From: Streptomyces graminofaciens
GTDB taxonomy: Bacteria; Actinomycetota; Actinomycetes; Streptomycetales; Streptomycetaceae
Length of the DNA stretch: 64,000 bases
Direction of reading: 5' to 3'
Assembly (NCBI RefSeq): GCF_030294945.1
Contig: NZ_AP018448.1
Coordinates: 8,218,501-8,282,500, forward strand
The notes under the pieces are model-generated. The model saw nothing but the letters and a program-made list of their open reading frames with translations, had not been told where the DNA came from and made no database searches. The position numbers and the translations under genes are program-made. Positions within the stretch are counted from its first letter, which is position 1; each line of letters starts with the position of its first letter. This document shows positions 1-8,669 of the stretch, piece after piece.

Positions 1-450
1 GCCCGCAACCGCGCCCTCGACCACATACGGATGCGTGGCCGCCGCCCGGCCATAGGCGGCGACGAGACCGAACTGACCGGGAAGGCCGCCGAGTCGGACA
101 CCGCGGGTGAGGCGATGGAGGCCCTGGCCACCGATCACGCCCTGTCGCTGATAGCCCAGTTGCCGCAGGACCAGGCGGAGGCGGTGGTGCTGCGTGTCGT
201 GGTCGGCCTCGACGCGAAGACGGCCGCCGAGACGCTGGGCAAGCGCGCCGGAGCCGTCCGGACGGCCGCGCACCGGGGGCTGAAGCGGCTCGCCGAGCTG
301 ATCGGGGACAATCCGGAGAGGGGGTCGGAGACGGATCCGGAATCCGGTGGCGCCCTCGACGCCGTGCCCCCACCGAGAGCAGCGCGTGCACGCGCGGCCA
401 CGTCCGCGGGTGTGACGCATACGCGTTCGCGGACGCAGAAGGACATGTGA
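1..450 (+). CDS. ECF RNA polymerase sigma factor, 3' part
   Basis: The reading frame is open from the left edge, so the 5' end lies outside the window. The visible part begins at the end of region 2 (ARNRALDHIR, the usual ECF end of sigma-2). A linker follows, then a region 4 helix-turn-helix: LSLIAQLPQDQAEAVVLRVV, then the recognition stretch around AAETLGKRAGAVRTAAHRGLKRL. About 50 unconserved, Pro/Ala/Arg-rich residues follow. It would direct RNA polymerase to its own promoter set. The stop overlaps the start of the next gene by one base (TGATG), the typical sigma/anti-sigma arrangement. The ECF assignment is firm; the subgroup cannot be told without region 2. Confidence 0.85.
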   Translation, partial: ARNRALDHIRMRGRRPAIGGDETELTGKAAESDTAGEAMEALATDHALSLIAQLPQDQAEAVVLRVVVGLDAKTAAETLGKRAGAVRTAAHRGLKRLAELIGDNPERGSETDPESGGALDAVPPPRAARARAATSAGVTHTRSRTQKDM

Positions 451-1649
451 TGGCCGACGAGCAGTACAAGTGGCTCAACCGTGACGCCGCGGAGCGTCTG
501 CTGCGCGGAGAGCCGCTGGAGGCCGTCGACGCCGACGTCCGCGACCGTGCCGACCGGCTTGCCGAGGCGCTCGGCGCACTCACCGCCGACCTGCCCGCCG
601 AGAGCCCCGAACATCCCGAACTGCCCGGCGAGGAAGCCGCCTTGGCCGCGTTCCGGCTGGCCCGCTCGGGCAAGGGCGACGAGGCCACGGCACTGGGCCG
701 GGTCAGCCGTACGCATGACTCCGCGCCCGCCGACGACGCCGGTCTCGTATGTCTCGGGCGCCCCGCGCCGGGCGGCCGCCGGGCCCGCTGGGGCAGACCC
801 GCGCGATACGGGCTGGTCGCGGCGCTGGCCGCCGGGATGCTCGGCGGGATCGCCGTGGCCGCCGGCACCGGGGCGCTGCCGCCCCTCTTCCGCGACGACG
901 AACCGGAACCCTCCGTGTCGGTCCCCGCGGCCGGTACGTCCGACCGGCCGCTGGTGTCGCCCTCGCCCGAGGACACGTCCGACGGCGGCCTGGTCCGGAG
1001 CGAGCCGGAGCCCGGCGAGTCCCCGGACGGCGGCGCCGACGCGGGCGCCGCGCCGGACGACTCCGCCGAGACCGGGCAGCCCGACGACACCAGTGACGGG
1101 AAGGGCCGCTCCCAGCAGTGGTGGCAGGAGATGCTCGCCGTGTGCCGTGAGGTGCGCGACGGCAAGAACGTCGACGAAATGGACGCGGACCGTCGGCGCA
1201 GCCTTGAGGACGCGGCGGGCGGCGACGCGAAGGGCCATGTGAAGAAGTACTGCGACGGCCTGCTGTCCGTCGGCGGCGGGGCGAAGCCCGGCTCCGGCGT
1301 GTCCGGCGGCTCCGGCGGGAAGGGCAGGGGCGGCAACACGTCCGGCTCGGCCGGTTCCTCCGGCGGCGACGCCGACTCCCGCGACGACTACACACGCCCC
1401 GCCAAGGACAAGACCGGCAAGGGCAACGGCAGGAACAAGGGCAACGGCGGCAACAGCGGTGGCAACGGCCACTGGAACAAGGGCAACGGCGGCAACAGCG
1501 GCGGCGGCAACGGCCACCGGAACAAGGGTGGCGGCAAGACCAAGGGCGGCAATGGCAAGGGTGGCGGCAACAAGCCCCACGGCCAGGGCGGCGCCGGCAC
1601 CGAGATCGAGGCCGCTTCCCCCCAGCTCGCCACTCCCGCAAGCCTGTGA
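450..1649 (+). CDS. membrane-anchored putative anti-sigma-type protein with Gly/Asn/Lys-rich tail
   Basis: About 399 residues starting at ATG 450, chosen because AAGGA lies 6 bases upstream; GTG 447 is possible. The N-terminal ~115 residues are charged, predicted cytoplasmic and helical. One membrane segment follows at about 120-145 (YGLVAALAAGMLGGIAVAAG). An external Pro/Ser/Asp-rich stretch comes next, then a short domain containing WWQEMLAVCREVRDGK and KKYCDG with two cysteines. The tail from about residue 275 is very rich in Gly, Asn, Ser and Lys. Position directly behind an ECF sigma gene and topology suggest a membrane partner controlling that sigma factor, but no classical zinc anti-sigma HxxxCxxC motif is seen. 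Function is therefore inferred from context only. Confidence 0.7.
   Translation: MADEQYKWLNRDAAERLLRGEPLEAVDADVRDRADRLAEALGALTADLPAESPEHPELPGEEAALAAFRLARSGKGDEATALGRVSRTHDSAPADDAGLVCLGRPAPGGRRARWGRPARYGLVAALAAGMLGGIAVAAGTGALPPLFRDDEPEPSVSVPAAGTSDRPLVSPSPEDTSDGGLVRSEPEPGESPDGGADAGAAPDDSAETGQPDDTSDGKGRSQQWWQEMLAVCREVRDGKNVDEMDADRRRSLEDAAGGDAKGHVKKYCDGLLSVGGGAKPGSGVSGGSGGKGRGGNTSGSAGSSGGDADSRDDYTRPAKDKTGKGNGRNKGNGGNSGGNGHWNKGNGGNSGGGNGHRNKGGGKTKGGNGKGGGNKPHGQGGAGTEIEAASPQLATPASL
1434..1590 (+). repeat. in-frame tandem repeat in the Gly/Asn/Lys tail
   Basis: A unit beginning AACAAGGGCAACGGCGGCAA is repeated at about 1434 and 1476, with a third partial, more degenerate copy from about 1521. Units are 42-45 bp, keep the frame, and encode the NKGNGGNSGGNGHW/R pattern. 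This is likely length-variable by slippage. Confidence 0.7.
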
Positions 1650-1887
1650 CCTGCGGTTTCTCAAGCCCAAAAAATTCCTTGGCGAAGCGGGTAACACTTT
1701 CGGCCGTCGAAGCGCAGTAGAGAGTGAGCCGACTGGTCATCGGCCGTCGCACAGAGCCGGGGTTCCCCCCGTACCTACGGCTCGTGCACCAGGCGCGGGT
1801 GGGACACGTTCCCCCGGTCCCGCCCGCGCCCCAAATCCCTCGCGAAGTCGAAGAATCCGAAGCACTCGAAGTCGCGGCGCGCGTCGC

Positions 1888-2745
1888 TCACCAGTAGACG
1901 ACGACCTTGTCCCCGTTCCGCACCTGCGCGAACAGCTCCGCGATCCTCGTCTCGTCCCGGACGTTGACGCAGCCGTGCGAGGCGCCGTAGTAGCCGCGGG
2001 CCGCGAAGTCGGACGAGTAGTGGACGGCCTGGCCGCCGCTGAAGAACATCGCGTACGGCATGGACGTGTCGTACAGGGTCGACCAGTGGTGGCGGGATTT
2101 GAAGTAGACGCTGAACACGCCCTCGCGGGTCGGCGTGTACTGCGCGCCGAACCGCACCTCGACCGTCATCAGCGTCCGACCGTCCACCATCCAGCGCAGC
2201 GTGCGGCTCGTCTTGCTGATGCACAGCACACGGCCGGTGGCACAGCGCGGGTCCGGCGCGGCGGCCGGCTGCCCGCCGTACGCGTACAGGTCCCACTTGC
2301 CCGGCTCCCGCGTCATCTTCAGCAGCCGCGCCCAGGTGACGCTGTCCGTCTTCCCGGTCTGCGGCAGCCCGCGCTTGCCCTGGAACCCCTTGACGGCCCG
2401 GACGGTCAGCTCGTCGTACGTGCCCGTCGGCCCCACGAAGAGCCAGGCGACCTGCCGAAGCCGGGCCTGCAGCTCCCGTATGTCCCGGCCCGTGTCGCCC
2501 TCGGACCACAGGACCGCCGGGGCGGGCGCGTCGGGCGAGGCACTCGGCGCCCGGGACGAACCCCCCTCGCCGTCCTTCTCCTTCTCCTTCTTCTCGTCCT
2601 GCTTCGGCGTGCTGGGGACGTCGATGTGCACCGGGCCGCGCCGGTCTCCGTCCCCACCGCCGTTCACGGCCTGGGCCGTGCAGGCTCCGGCCAGGACGAG
2701 TGCCGCGACCGCGGCCACCGACTTCCGCATGCCCGTGGTACGCAT
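1888..2745 (-). CDS. L,D-transpeptidase (YkuD) lipoprotein with peptidoglycan-binding domain
   Basis: 285 residues when started at the ATG giving MRTTGMRKSV; a longer frame from 2793 exists but would bury the signal sequence. Residues 1-22 form a lipoprotein signal with lipobox LAGAC (Cys22). A charged Pro/Ser/Lys linker is followed at about 85-140 by a PG_binding_1 module (DIRELQARLRQV...GTYDELTVRAVKGFQ). The C-terminal YkuD domain ends in the catalytic motif HYSSDFAARGYYGASHGCVN, with Cys at about 259. The enzyme would form 3-3 cross-links or attach substrates in the cell wall from the outer face of the membrane. It is transcribed away from the mutase gene at 2974. Confidence 0.88.
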   Translation of the reverse strand: MRTTGMRKSVAAVAALVLAGACTAQAVNGGGDGDRRGPVHIDVPSTPKQDEKKEKEKDGEGGSSRAPSASPDAPAPAVLWSEGDTGRDIRELQARLRQVAWLFVGPTGTYDELTVRAVKGFQGKRGLPQTGKTDSVTWARLLKMTREPGKWDLYAYGGQPAAAPDPRCATGRVLCISKTSRTLRWMVDGRTLMTVEVRFGAQYTPTREGVFSVYFKSRHHWSTLYDTSMPYAMFFSGGQAVHYSSDFAARGYYGASHGCVNVRDETRIAELFAQVRNGDKVVVYW

Positions 2746-2973
2746 CGCGCCCCCCGTCGTCTCATCGGTGCGCCGCCGAACGGACGCACCCATGCCTGGT
2801 CCTGAGGGAGATGTTTCCCTGGGGTGAGCGACCCCGAACTACAGGGCATCGTTGTGAGCAAGGTCCCAGCCCGCGGACCTCCGCCGGGTGCACGGCCGCG
2901 GCTGCAGTCCGTCGCGAAGGTCGCCGTACCGGCGAGTAACAAGTGAGCGGCAAGCAACGCGGAGGCATGGATC

Positions 2974-4554
2974 ATGGCGCGCGAGTCTGAGTCGGGCCTG
3001 CCCATCGAGCCGGTGTACGGTCCGGGTGCTCTGGAGGGCTGGGATCCGGCGGAGAAGCTGGGTGAGCCGGGTGGGTTCCCGTTCACGCGGGGTGTGTATC
3101 GGTCGATGTACACGGGTCGTCCGTGGACGATGCGGCAGTACGCGGGTTTCGGTACGGCGGCGGAGTCGAACGCGCGTTACAAGCAGTTGATCGCGAACGG
3201 CACGACGGGTCTGTCGGTGGCTTTCGATCTGCCGACTCAGATGGGGTACGACTCGGACGCGCCGGTCGCGCACGGTGAGGTCGGCAAGGTGGGTGTGGCG
3301 ATCGATTCGGTGGAGGACATGCGGGTGCTGTTCGGCGGTATTCCGCTGGACAGGGTGTCGACGTCGATGACGATCAACGCGCCGGCGGCGTTGCTGTTGC
3401 TGATGTATCAGCTGGTGGCGGAGGAGCAGGGGGTGGGCGCCGACCGGCTGACGGGCACGGTGCAGAACGATGTGCTGAAGGAGTACATCGCGCGGGGGAC
3501 GTACATCTTCCCGCCGAAGCCGTCGTTGCGGCTGATCGCGGACATTTTCAAGTACTGCCGGGCTGAGGTCCCGAGGTGGAACACGATCTCGATCTCGGGT
3601 TATCACATGGCGGAGGCGGGTGCGTCGCCGGCGCAGGAGATCGCGTTCACGCTGGCGGACGGGATCGAGTATGTGCGTACGGCGGTGGCGGCGGGCATGG
3701 ATGTGGACGATTTCGCGCCGCGTCTGTCGTTCTTCTTCGTGGCGCGTACGACGATTTTGGAGGAGGTGGCGAAGTTCCGCGCGGCGCGGCGGATCTGGGC
3801 GCGGGTGATGCGGGAGGAGTTCGGGGCGAGGGACGAGAAGTCGTTGATGCTGCGGTTCCATACGCAGACGGCGGGGGTGCAGCTGACGGCGCAGCAGCCT
3901 GAGGTGAATCTGGTGCGGGTGGCGGTGCAGGGTCTGGCGGCGGTGCTGGGCGGTACGCAGTCGCTGCACACGAATTCCTTCGACGAGGCGATCGCGTTGC
4001 CGACGGACAGGTCCGCGCGGCTGGCGTTGCGTACGCAGCAGGTGCTGGCGTACGAGACGGATGTGACGGCGACCGTGGACCCGTTCGCGGGTTCGTATGT
4101 GATCGAGAAGATGACGGACGGGGTGGAGGCGGCGGCGGTCGCGTTGATGCGCCGGGTCGAGGATCTCGGTGGGGCGGTCGCGGCGATCGAGCAGGGCTTT
4201 CAGAAGGGCGAGATCGAACACTCCGCGTACCGGATCGCGCAGGAGACCGACTCCGGCGAGCGGGTCGTGGTCGGCGTGAACCGTTTCCAGCTGGACGAGG
4301 AGGAGCCGTACGAGCCGCTGCGTGTCGACCCGGCGATCGAGGCGCGGCAGGCGGAGCGGCTGGCGAGGCTGCGGGCGGAGCGGGATCAGTCGGCGGTGGA
4401 CAGGGCGTTGGCGGAGCTGAGGAAGGCGGCGGAGGGCACGGACAACGTCCTCTATCCGATGAAGGACGCGTTGAAGGCCCGCGCCACGGTCGGCGAGGTG
4501 TGCGACGCGCTGCGTGAGGTGTGGGGGACGTACGTGCCGTCGGACGCCTTCTGA
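2974..4554 (+). CDS. methylmalonyl-CoA-type mutase, large (substrate-binding) subunit only
   Basis: 526 residues, with GGAGG upstream of ATG 2974. The whole protein is the TIM-barrel domain of B12-dependent acyl-CoA mutases: RQYAGFG (Tyr56), the [11 protein letters not shown] stretch (Arg174) and [11 protein letters not shown] (His211). Tyr56 and Arg174 align with the methylmalonyl-CoA mutase residues that hold the substrate carboxylate. Isobutyryl-CoA mutase IcmA has Phe and Gln there, so a dicarboxyl-type substrate is favoured over isobutyryl-CoA. The C-terminal cobalamin-binding domain is absent and no small subunit is encoded nearby, so a partner must come from elsewhere. Codons favour G-ending and GGT/CGT forms more than the neighbours do. 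Confidence 0.85.
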   Translation: MARESESGLPIEPVYGPGALEGWDPAEKLGEPGGFPFTRGVYRSMYTGRPWTMRQYAGFGTAAESNARYKQLIANGTTGLSVAFDLPTQMGYDSDAPVAHGEVGKVGVAIDSVEDMRVLFGGIPLDRVSTSMTINAPAALLLLMYQLVAEEQGVGADRLTGTVQNDVLKEYIARGTYIFPPKPSLRLIADIFKYCRAEVPRWNTISISGYHMAEAGASPAQEIAFTLADGIEYVRTAVAAGMDVDDFAPRLSFFFVARTTILEEVAKFRAARRIWARVMREEFGARDEKSLMLRFHTQTAGVQLTAQQPEVNLVRVAVQGLAAVLGGTQSLHTNSFDEAIALPTDRSARLALRTQQVLAYETDVTATVDPFAGSYVIEKMTDGVEAAAVALMRRVEDLGGAVAAIEQGFQKGEIEHSAYRIAQETDSGERVVVGVNRFQLDEEEPYEPLRVDPAIEARQAERLARLRAERDQSAVDRALAELRKAAEGTDNVLYPMKDALKARATVGEVCDALREVWGTYVPSDAF

Positions 4555-4641
4555 GCAGGGATTTCCCGGGAACCCGGGAACCCGGGAGTCGGGCCGCGGC
4601 GTCTCAAGGAGACACATGGCCGCTGTCCCAGGGAGGCTCGG

Positions 4642-5544
4642 ATGAGGTTCGAATGGGGTGGGCCGCGCCGGAACATGCCGCGGCCGAGGACGGAGAACGT
4701 CGGACGATCGATGCCGAGAAGCGTGCCGCGGCCGAAGGCCGAGCCGGACGTGCCGTTGTCGCCCCGGGGCCGCAAGCCCGTTCCCGGTGCCGGTCCCATT
4801 CCCGGTCCCGTCCCTATTCCCGTCCCCGTCCCCGTCCCCGTTCCCGAGCCCGTCCCCGAGCCCGTTCCCGTTCCCGAGCCCGAGTTCGACCTTCCGTTCG
4901 TCGAGAAGCCCTCACCGGACCTCGAGGGTCTGTCCTTCGACGTCGGCCCGTTGGCCAACGAGAAGAAGGTCCTCGACAAAGCGTTGTCCCTGATCGAGGA
5001 CATGGAGCCCCCGTGGACCATCGCGAGGGTCAACGAGCGGACCCGGCATCTCGCGATCGAGTTCCATGAAATCGGCGAGGGCAACGAGTCGGTCATCGCC
5101 CTGACGTGTCCCATGGAACCGGAGGGCGCCACGGTCTACGACGCGGCGTCGGCGACCATCACGGCCCTGCACGGCGACATCGACGCCGCCTTGCTGCAAG
5201 GAGTCCACGCCGAGCTGAAGAACCACGAGGGCCTGGCGGCAGAGGCGGCTCGGTGTGTGATCGGCGGCTTTCTCATCCACATGATGCCGACCTCGGTGAT
5301 CGGGAAGACGGTGACGATGCTCAGTGACGCCGTGCGGGGCATGCGAGAGAAGGCTGAGCAGAAGGAGTTGGAGGCGGCCAAGGACTTCGTGCAGACGCAG
5401 GGGATCGCCGAGTCGGTGCGCCACGCGGAGATCGACGGGGACCGGTGGTCGTTCGAGAGCCCCGGAACGTCGTCGGAGGTCGCCGACGGTACGCCCGACG
5501 TCTCGGACACCGGCTGGGACGGCGATATCTCCTTCGAGTTGTGA
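4642..5544 (+). CDS. hypothetical protein with Pro-Val repeat linker
   Basis: 300 residues, with GGGAGG upstream of ATG 4642. A basic N-terminus (about 1-45) leads to a Pro-rich linker at about 47-75 made of PxP, PVP and PEP steps. A folded-looking domain of about 210 residues follows (from FDLPFVEKPSPDLEGLSFDVG), with alternating helices. It includes a hydrophobic stretch GGFLIHMMPTSVIGKTVTMLSDAV that is too polar for a sure membrane span. No known family was recognised. The linker suggests a tethered or surface-presented domain, but no signal peptide is visible. Confidence 0.65.
   Translation: MRFEWGGPRRNMPRPRTENVGRSMPRSVPRPKAEPDVPLSPRGRKPVPGAGPIPGPVPIPVPVPVPVPEPVPEPVPVPEPEFDLPFVEKPSPDLEGLSFDVGPLANEKKVLDKALSLIEDMEPPWTIARVNERTRHLAIEFHEIGEGNESVIALTCPMEPEGATVYDAASATITALHGDIDAALLQGVHAELKNHEGLAAEAARCVIGGFLIHMMPTSVIGKTVTMLSDAVRGMREKAEQKELEAAKDFVQTQGIAESVRHAEIDGDRWSFESPGTSSEVADGTPDVSDTGWDGDISFEL
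4780..4886 (+). repeat. hexanucleotide (CCCGTY/CCCGAG) repeat coding PV/PE
   Basis: About 18 imperfect hexamers of the form CCCGTC, CCCGTT, CCCATT or CCCGAG run in frame and encode the Pro-Val/Pro-Glu linker of the surrounding gene. Copy number is likely variable. Confidence 0.75.
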
Positions 5545-5584
5545 GCCGTCCGCAGGACGCCCGTCTCGCCCCGTGAAACCCGAA

Positions 5585-5616
5585 AAGGAGTGTCGTACCC
5601 GCGTGCGACACTCCTT
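5585..5616. terminator. strong hairpin abutting the LysE-family start codon
   Basis: AAGGAGTGTCG and CGACACTCCTT form a perfect 11-bp stem, extended by three more pairs (one G-U) to a CCGC loop. It lies 41 bases after the stop of the 4642 gene and ends 3 bases before ATG 5620. It has no T-run on the plus strand, like many Streptomyces intergenic terminators. It could also mask the translation start of the next gene. Confidence 0.6.
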
Positions 5617-5619
5617 CTC

Positions 5620-6276
5620 ATGTTCGGCGTCATCGATCTCCCCACCTACCTGGCAGGCCTCGTCCTGATCGTCCTGCTCCCCGGGCCCAACTCGCTGTAC
5701 GTGCTCTCCGTGGCCGCCCGCCGCGGAATCCGGGCCGGGTACACCGCCGGGGTCGGCGTCTGGTGCGGGGACACCGTGTTGATGACCCTTTGCGCCGCAG
5801 GCGTCGCCTCGTTGTTGCAGGCGAATGCCGTGCTGTTCGGGATCGTGAAGTACGTGGGCGCGGGGTATCTGACGTGGCTCGCGGTGGGCATGCTGCGGGC
5901 GGCGTGGGGGATGTGGCGCAGTCGGCGGGAGCAAGCGGTGGAAGGGGCCGCCGGTGAGGTGGCCGTCGCCGGGGAGCGGCCGTTCCGGCGCGCGCTGGTG
6001 ATCAGCCTGTTCAACCCGAAGGCGCTCCTGTTCTTCGTCGCCTTCTTCGTGCAGTTCGTGGACCCGGGTTATGCCTACCCGGCCCTCTCGTTCGTCGTGC
6101 TCGGCACGCTCGCGCAGCTCGCGAGCTTCCTGTACCTGAGCGCGCTGATCTTCGGCGGCACCAAGCTGGCCGCCGCCTTCCGCCGCCGGAAGCGGCTGTC
6201 GGCGGGGGCCACCTCGGCGGCGGGGGCACTGTTCCTCGGGTTCGCCATGAAGCTGTCGCTGGCCACCAGCGGCTAG
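5620..6276 (+). CDS. LysE/RhtB family amino-acid exporter
   Basis: 218 residues from ATG 5620. The family pattern is clear: LVLIVLLPGPNSLYVLSVAARRGIRAGY with the PGPN motif near the N-terminus, then GVWCGD, and NPKALLFFVAFFVQF in the middle, across about six hydrophobic segments. It should export an amino acid (RhtB/LeuE-like) across the cytoplasmic membrane. A GTG at 5590 is in frame but sits inside the hairpin, so the later ATG is preferred. No Shine-Dalgarno precedes ATG 5620, so a leaderless message or hairpin-dependent initiation is possible. Confidence 0.85.
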   Translation: MFGVIDLPTYLAGLVLIVLLPGPNSLYVLSVAARRGIRAGYTAGVGVWCGDTVLMTLCAAGVASLLQANAVLFGIVKYVGAGYLTWLAVGMLRAAWGMWRSRREQAVEGAAGEVAVAGERPFRRALVISLFNPKALLFFVAFFVQFVDPGYAYPALSFVVLGTLAQLASFLYLSALIFGGTKLAAAFRRRKRLSAGATSAAGALFLGFAMKLSLATSG

Positions 6277-6298
6277 GGCCCAGAAGGGCCCTAGGGCC

Positions 6299-7780
6299 CT
6301 AGCCCTGCTGCCGGCCACGCCCGACAACGACTCCGACGCGCGTCGCGTACTCGGCCAGGCCGTCCGCCGTCGCACCCGCCCAGCCTGCATAGCCGTCGGG
6401 GCGGACGAGGAAGACGCCGGTGCCGTACGCCTCGTACGCGGGGATGCGCACGGTCGGGACAGTGAGCGGCGGCAGAGGTGTGTCCGTGCCGACCGTCAGC
6501 AGGGTCCAGTGCGGGCCGCGGAAGGCGTCGAAGAGGTGTACGCCGCCGCGGTGGCCGTCGGGGGCGCGGTCGCCCGCGTGGAGGCCGTTCGCCGGCAGGC
6601 CGGAGCGGGTGTCGACGGACAAGGACGAGTCGCGGTAGCCGAGGCCGAGTTGCTCTGTCGCCCGGCCGCGCTGTTCCTCGCCGCGGTGGACCCGTGTGGA
6701 CAGCCCGAGCATGTGCGCGGCCACCGGGCGCCGCTCCTCCTCGTAGGTGTCGAGGAGGGCCGGGTCCGCCCCGTCCCGTAGCACCGCGCCCAGCTTCCAG
6801 CCCAGGTTGTACGCGTCCTGGACGCTGGTGTTGAGCCCCTGGCCCCCGGCGGGCGAGTGGACGTGCGCCGCGTCCCCGGCGAGGAACACGCGGCCCTCCC
6901 GGAAGCGGTCCGCGAGCGCCGCCCGGGGCCGGAAGTCCGAGGCCCAGCGCACCTCGGTCACATCCTCCGGGGCGAGATGGGAACGGGTGGCGACGACCTT
7001 GCGTACGCCCTCCAGGGACAGGTCGACCGACGCGTCCCGGTCCGGGAACTGGGCGGCCAGCTGGAAGTCCTCCGTCCCCGGCAGCGGGCAGATCGCCAGG
7101 AAACCGTCGGTCTCCGCGGCCGGCGGGAAGAAGTGCCAGTTGTCCCGGTCGAGCGCGGCCGGACGAATGCGGACGTCGGCCACCAGCATGGGGTTCGGGT
7201 CCACCGTCTCGCCGGTCATGCCGATGCCGAGCAGCCGGCGCACGGTGGAACGGCCGCCGTCGGCGGCCACCGCGTACCGGGCGCGGACCTCGGGGCCCGA
7301 GGTGAAGGACGCGGTGACGCCGTCCGGGTCCTGGGCGAGGCCCGTCAGCTCCCGGCCGAGGACCACGCCACCGCCCAGCTCCCGCAGCCGGGCGAGCAGG
7401 ATCTCCTGCGTACGCCACTGGGGGAGCAGCCACGGGCCCTGGTACGGCTCGGCCTCCGTCGGTTCCCCGTACTCGAACATCCGGTGCTCGCCCTGCCGCT
7501 GCCCGTTCGCCCACACCATGCCCACGGGGGCCGGGCCGCCGGACGCGCGGACCTCGTCGACGACACCCAGGTCGTCGAGTACCTCCATCGTGCGCGGCTG
7601 GATCCCCTTGCCGCGCGAGCCCGGGAACAGCTCGGCGGCCCGCTCCACGACGAGGGCGCGCACCCCGCGCCGGGCCAGGTCGACGGCGAGGGCGAGGCCG
7701 GTGGGGCCGGCGCCGACGACGAGGACGTCCGGGGAGGCAGCCGTCTCGGTGCCCGTTTCCATGTCTTCCGCGCTCTTCAT
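6299..7780 (-). CDS. FAD-dependent aromatic monooxygenase (PHBH/RdmE-PgaE type)
   Basis: 493 residues; the ATG at 7780 is chosen because AAGGAG lies 6 bases upstream. The N-terminus has the dinucleotide-binding GAGPTGLALA. The middle has the aromatic-hydroxylase FAD motif GDAAHVHSPAGGQGLNTSVQDAYNL. The C-terminal ~110 residues form the thioredoxin-like tail of polyketide and phenol hydroxylases. It should hydroxylate an aromatic or drug-like substrate with NAD(P)H and O2. It is divergent from a TetR gene and shares a 70-bp promoter region holding two operator copies, so it is probably induced by its substrate. Inactivation of a toxic aromatic or antibiotic is one plausible role. Confidence 0.88.
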   Translation of the reverse strand: MKSAEDMETGTETAASPDVLVVGAGPTGLALAVDLARRGVRALVVERAAELFPGSRGKGIQPRTMEVLDDLGVVDEVRASGGPAPVGMVWANGQRQGEHRMFEYGEPTEAEPYQGPWLLPQWRTQEILLARLRELGGGVVLGRELTGLAQDPDGVTASFTSGPEVRARYAVAADGGRSTVRRLLGIGMTGETVDPNPMLVADVRIRPAALDRDNWHFFPPAAETDGFLAICPLPGTEDFQLAAQFPDRDASVDLSLEGVRKVVATRSHLAPEDVTEVRWASDFRPRAALADRFREGRVFLAGDAAHVHSPAGGQGLNTSVQDAYNLGWKLGAVLRDGADPALLDTYEEERRPVAAHMLGLSTRVHRGEEQRGRATEQLGLGYRDSSLSVDTRSGLPANGLHAGDRAPDGHRGGVHLFDAFRGPHWTLLTVGTDTPLPPLTVPTVRIPAYEAYGTGVFLVRPDGYAGWAGATADGLAEYATRVGVVVGRGRQQG

Positions 7781-7790
7781 GGCCATCTCC

Positions 7791-7841
7791 TTAACAGCGT
7801 TAAATTGCTGGCGCTTCCGAGCATGTACTTAACGCCGTTAA
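7791..7841. promoter_or_regulatory. two TetR-family operators
   Basis: TTAACAGCGTTAA (7791-7803) and TTAACGCCGTTAA (7829-7841) are two copies of a TTAAC-N3-GTTAA palindrome, 38 bp apart, between the divergent monooxygenase and tetR genes. The first abuts the monooxygenase ribosome site; the second lies 9 bases before the tetR start. They are the expected binding sites of the adjacent repressor. Confidence 0.75.
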
Positions 7842-7850
7842 ACTGTCAAC

Positions 7851-8540
7851 GTGGTTCCCCGAAACTCCCCCAGGCTGGACAAGAAGCAGGTCGCCGACAC
7901 GGCCCTGCGGTTGCTGAACGAGGTCGGGCTGGAAGGCCTGAGCCTGCGAGCGATCGCCAAGGAGCTGGACGTCCAGGCCCCCGCCCTGTACTGGCACTTC
8001 AAGAACAAGCAGGACCTGCTCGACGAGATGGCGACCGAGATGGTCCGCCGGATGGCCGCGGACTGGGCGCGGCTGCCGCCGGGCTCGCCGGGCCCCGACG
8101 GGGACTGGCTGGAGGGGTTCCGCGCGAGGATGCGCGGCCTGCGCGAGCACCTGCTGCGCTACCGCGACGGCGCCAAGGTCTACAGCGGCACGCACTTCAC
8201 CGACATGTCGTACGCCGAGCCCATGGAGGCGAACCTGCGCATGCTCACGGCCGCGGGGTTCACACCGGCGGGGGCCGCGCGGGCCTGGTTCACGGCGTAC
8301 AGCTACACGATCGGCTACGTCATCGAGGAGCAGGCCATGGGGCCCGACCCGGCCTCGGGCGCCGAGGGGTACGACCTCGACGCCCGGGCGGCACGGCTCG
8401 CGGAGTATCCGCTGGCCGCGGCGGCGGGGCGGGAGATGTTCGTGGACCACGAACGGGGGTTCGAGGTGGGCCTGGAGGCGGTGTTGGTGGGGATTCGGGA
8501 GACGCTGCGGGGCAGACGGGACTTTCGAAACACGCCCTAG
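7851..8540 (+). CDS. TetR family repressor (TetR_C type)
   Basis: 229 residues from GTG 7851. The N-terminal HTH is typical: VADTALRLLNEVGLEGLSLRAIAKELDVQAPALYWHFKNKQDLLDEM. The C-terminal part (GAKVYSGTHF..., AWFTAYSYTIGYVIEEQA) resembles the TetR_C ligand domain of tetracycline-type repressors. No Shine-Dalgarno is seen and an operator lies 9 bases upstream, so the message may be leaderless and autoregulated. It should repress itself and the divergent FAD monooxygenase until a ligand, probably the enzyme substrate, binds. Confidence 0.88.
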   Translation: MVPRNSPRLDKKQVADTALRLLNEVGLEGLSLRAIAKELDVQAPALYWHFKNKQDLLDEMATEMVRRMAADWARLPPGSPGPDGDWLEGFRARMRGLREHLLRYRDGAKVYSGTHFTDMSYAEPMEANLRMLTAAGFTPAGAARAWFTAYSYTIGYVIEEQAMGPDPASGAEGYDLDARAARLAEYPLAAAAGREMFVDHERGFEVGLEAVLVGIRETLRGRRDFRNTP

Positions 8541-8620
8541 GACTACGACCCCGCGCCCCCGAAAGGCCCGGGCCGCGCCCTGGTCTTTTCAGGCCCCCAC
8601 CGGTCTGCGGCCGGGCATAC

Positions 8621-8659
8621 GACGGGCACCCCGGAGGACCGTACTCCGGGGTGCCCGTC
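8621..8659. terminator. bidirectional terminator between tetR and desD
   Basis: GACGGGCACCCCGGAG and CTCCGGGGTGCCCGTC form a perfect 16-bp stem with a 7-base loop. It lies between convergent tetR and desD. There is no long T-run. It should stop transcription from both sides. Confidence 0.75.
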
Positions 8660-8669
8660 GGTCTGGGGG

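Noticed and set aside
5590..6276. GTG 5590 as start of the LysE-family gene
   Set aside because: The start and its SD would be buried in the 5585-5616 hairpin and the extra residues do not match the family N-terminus.
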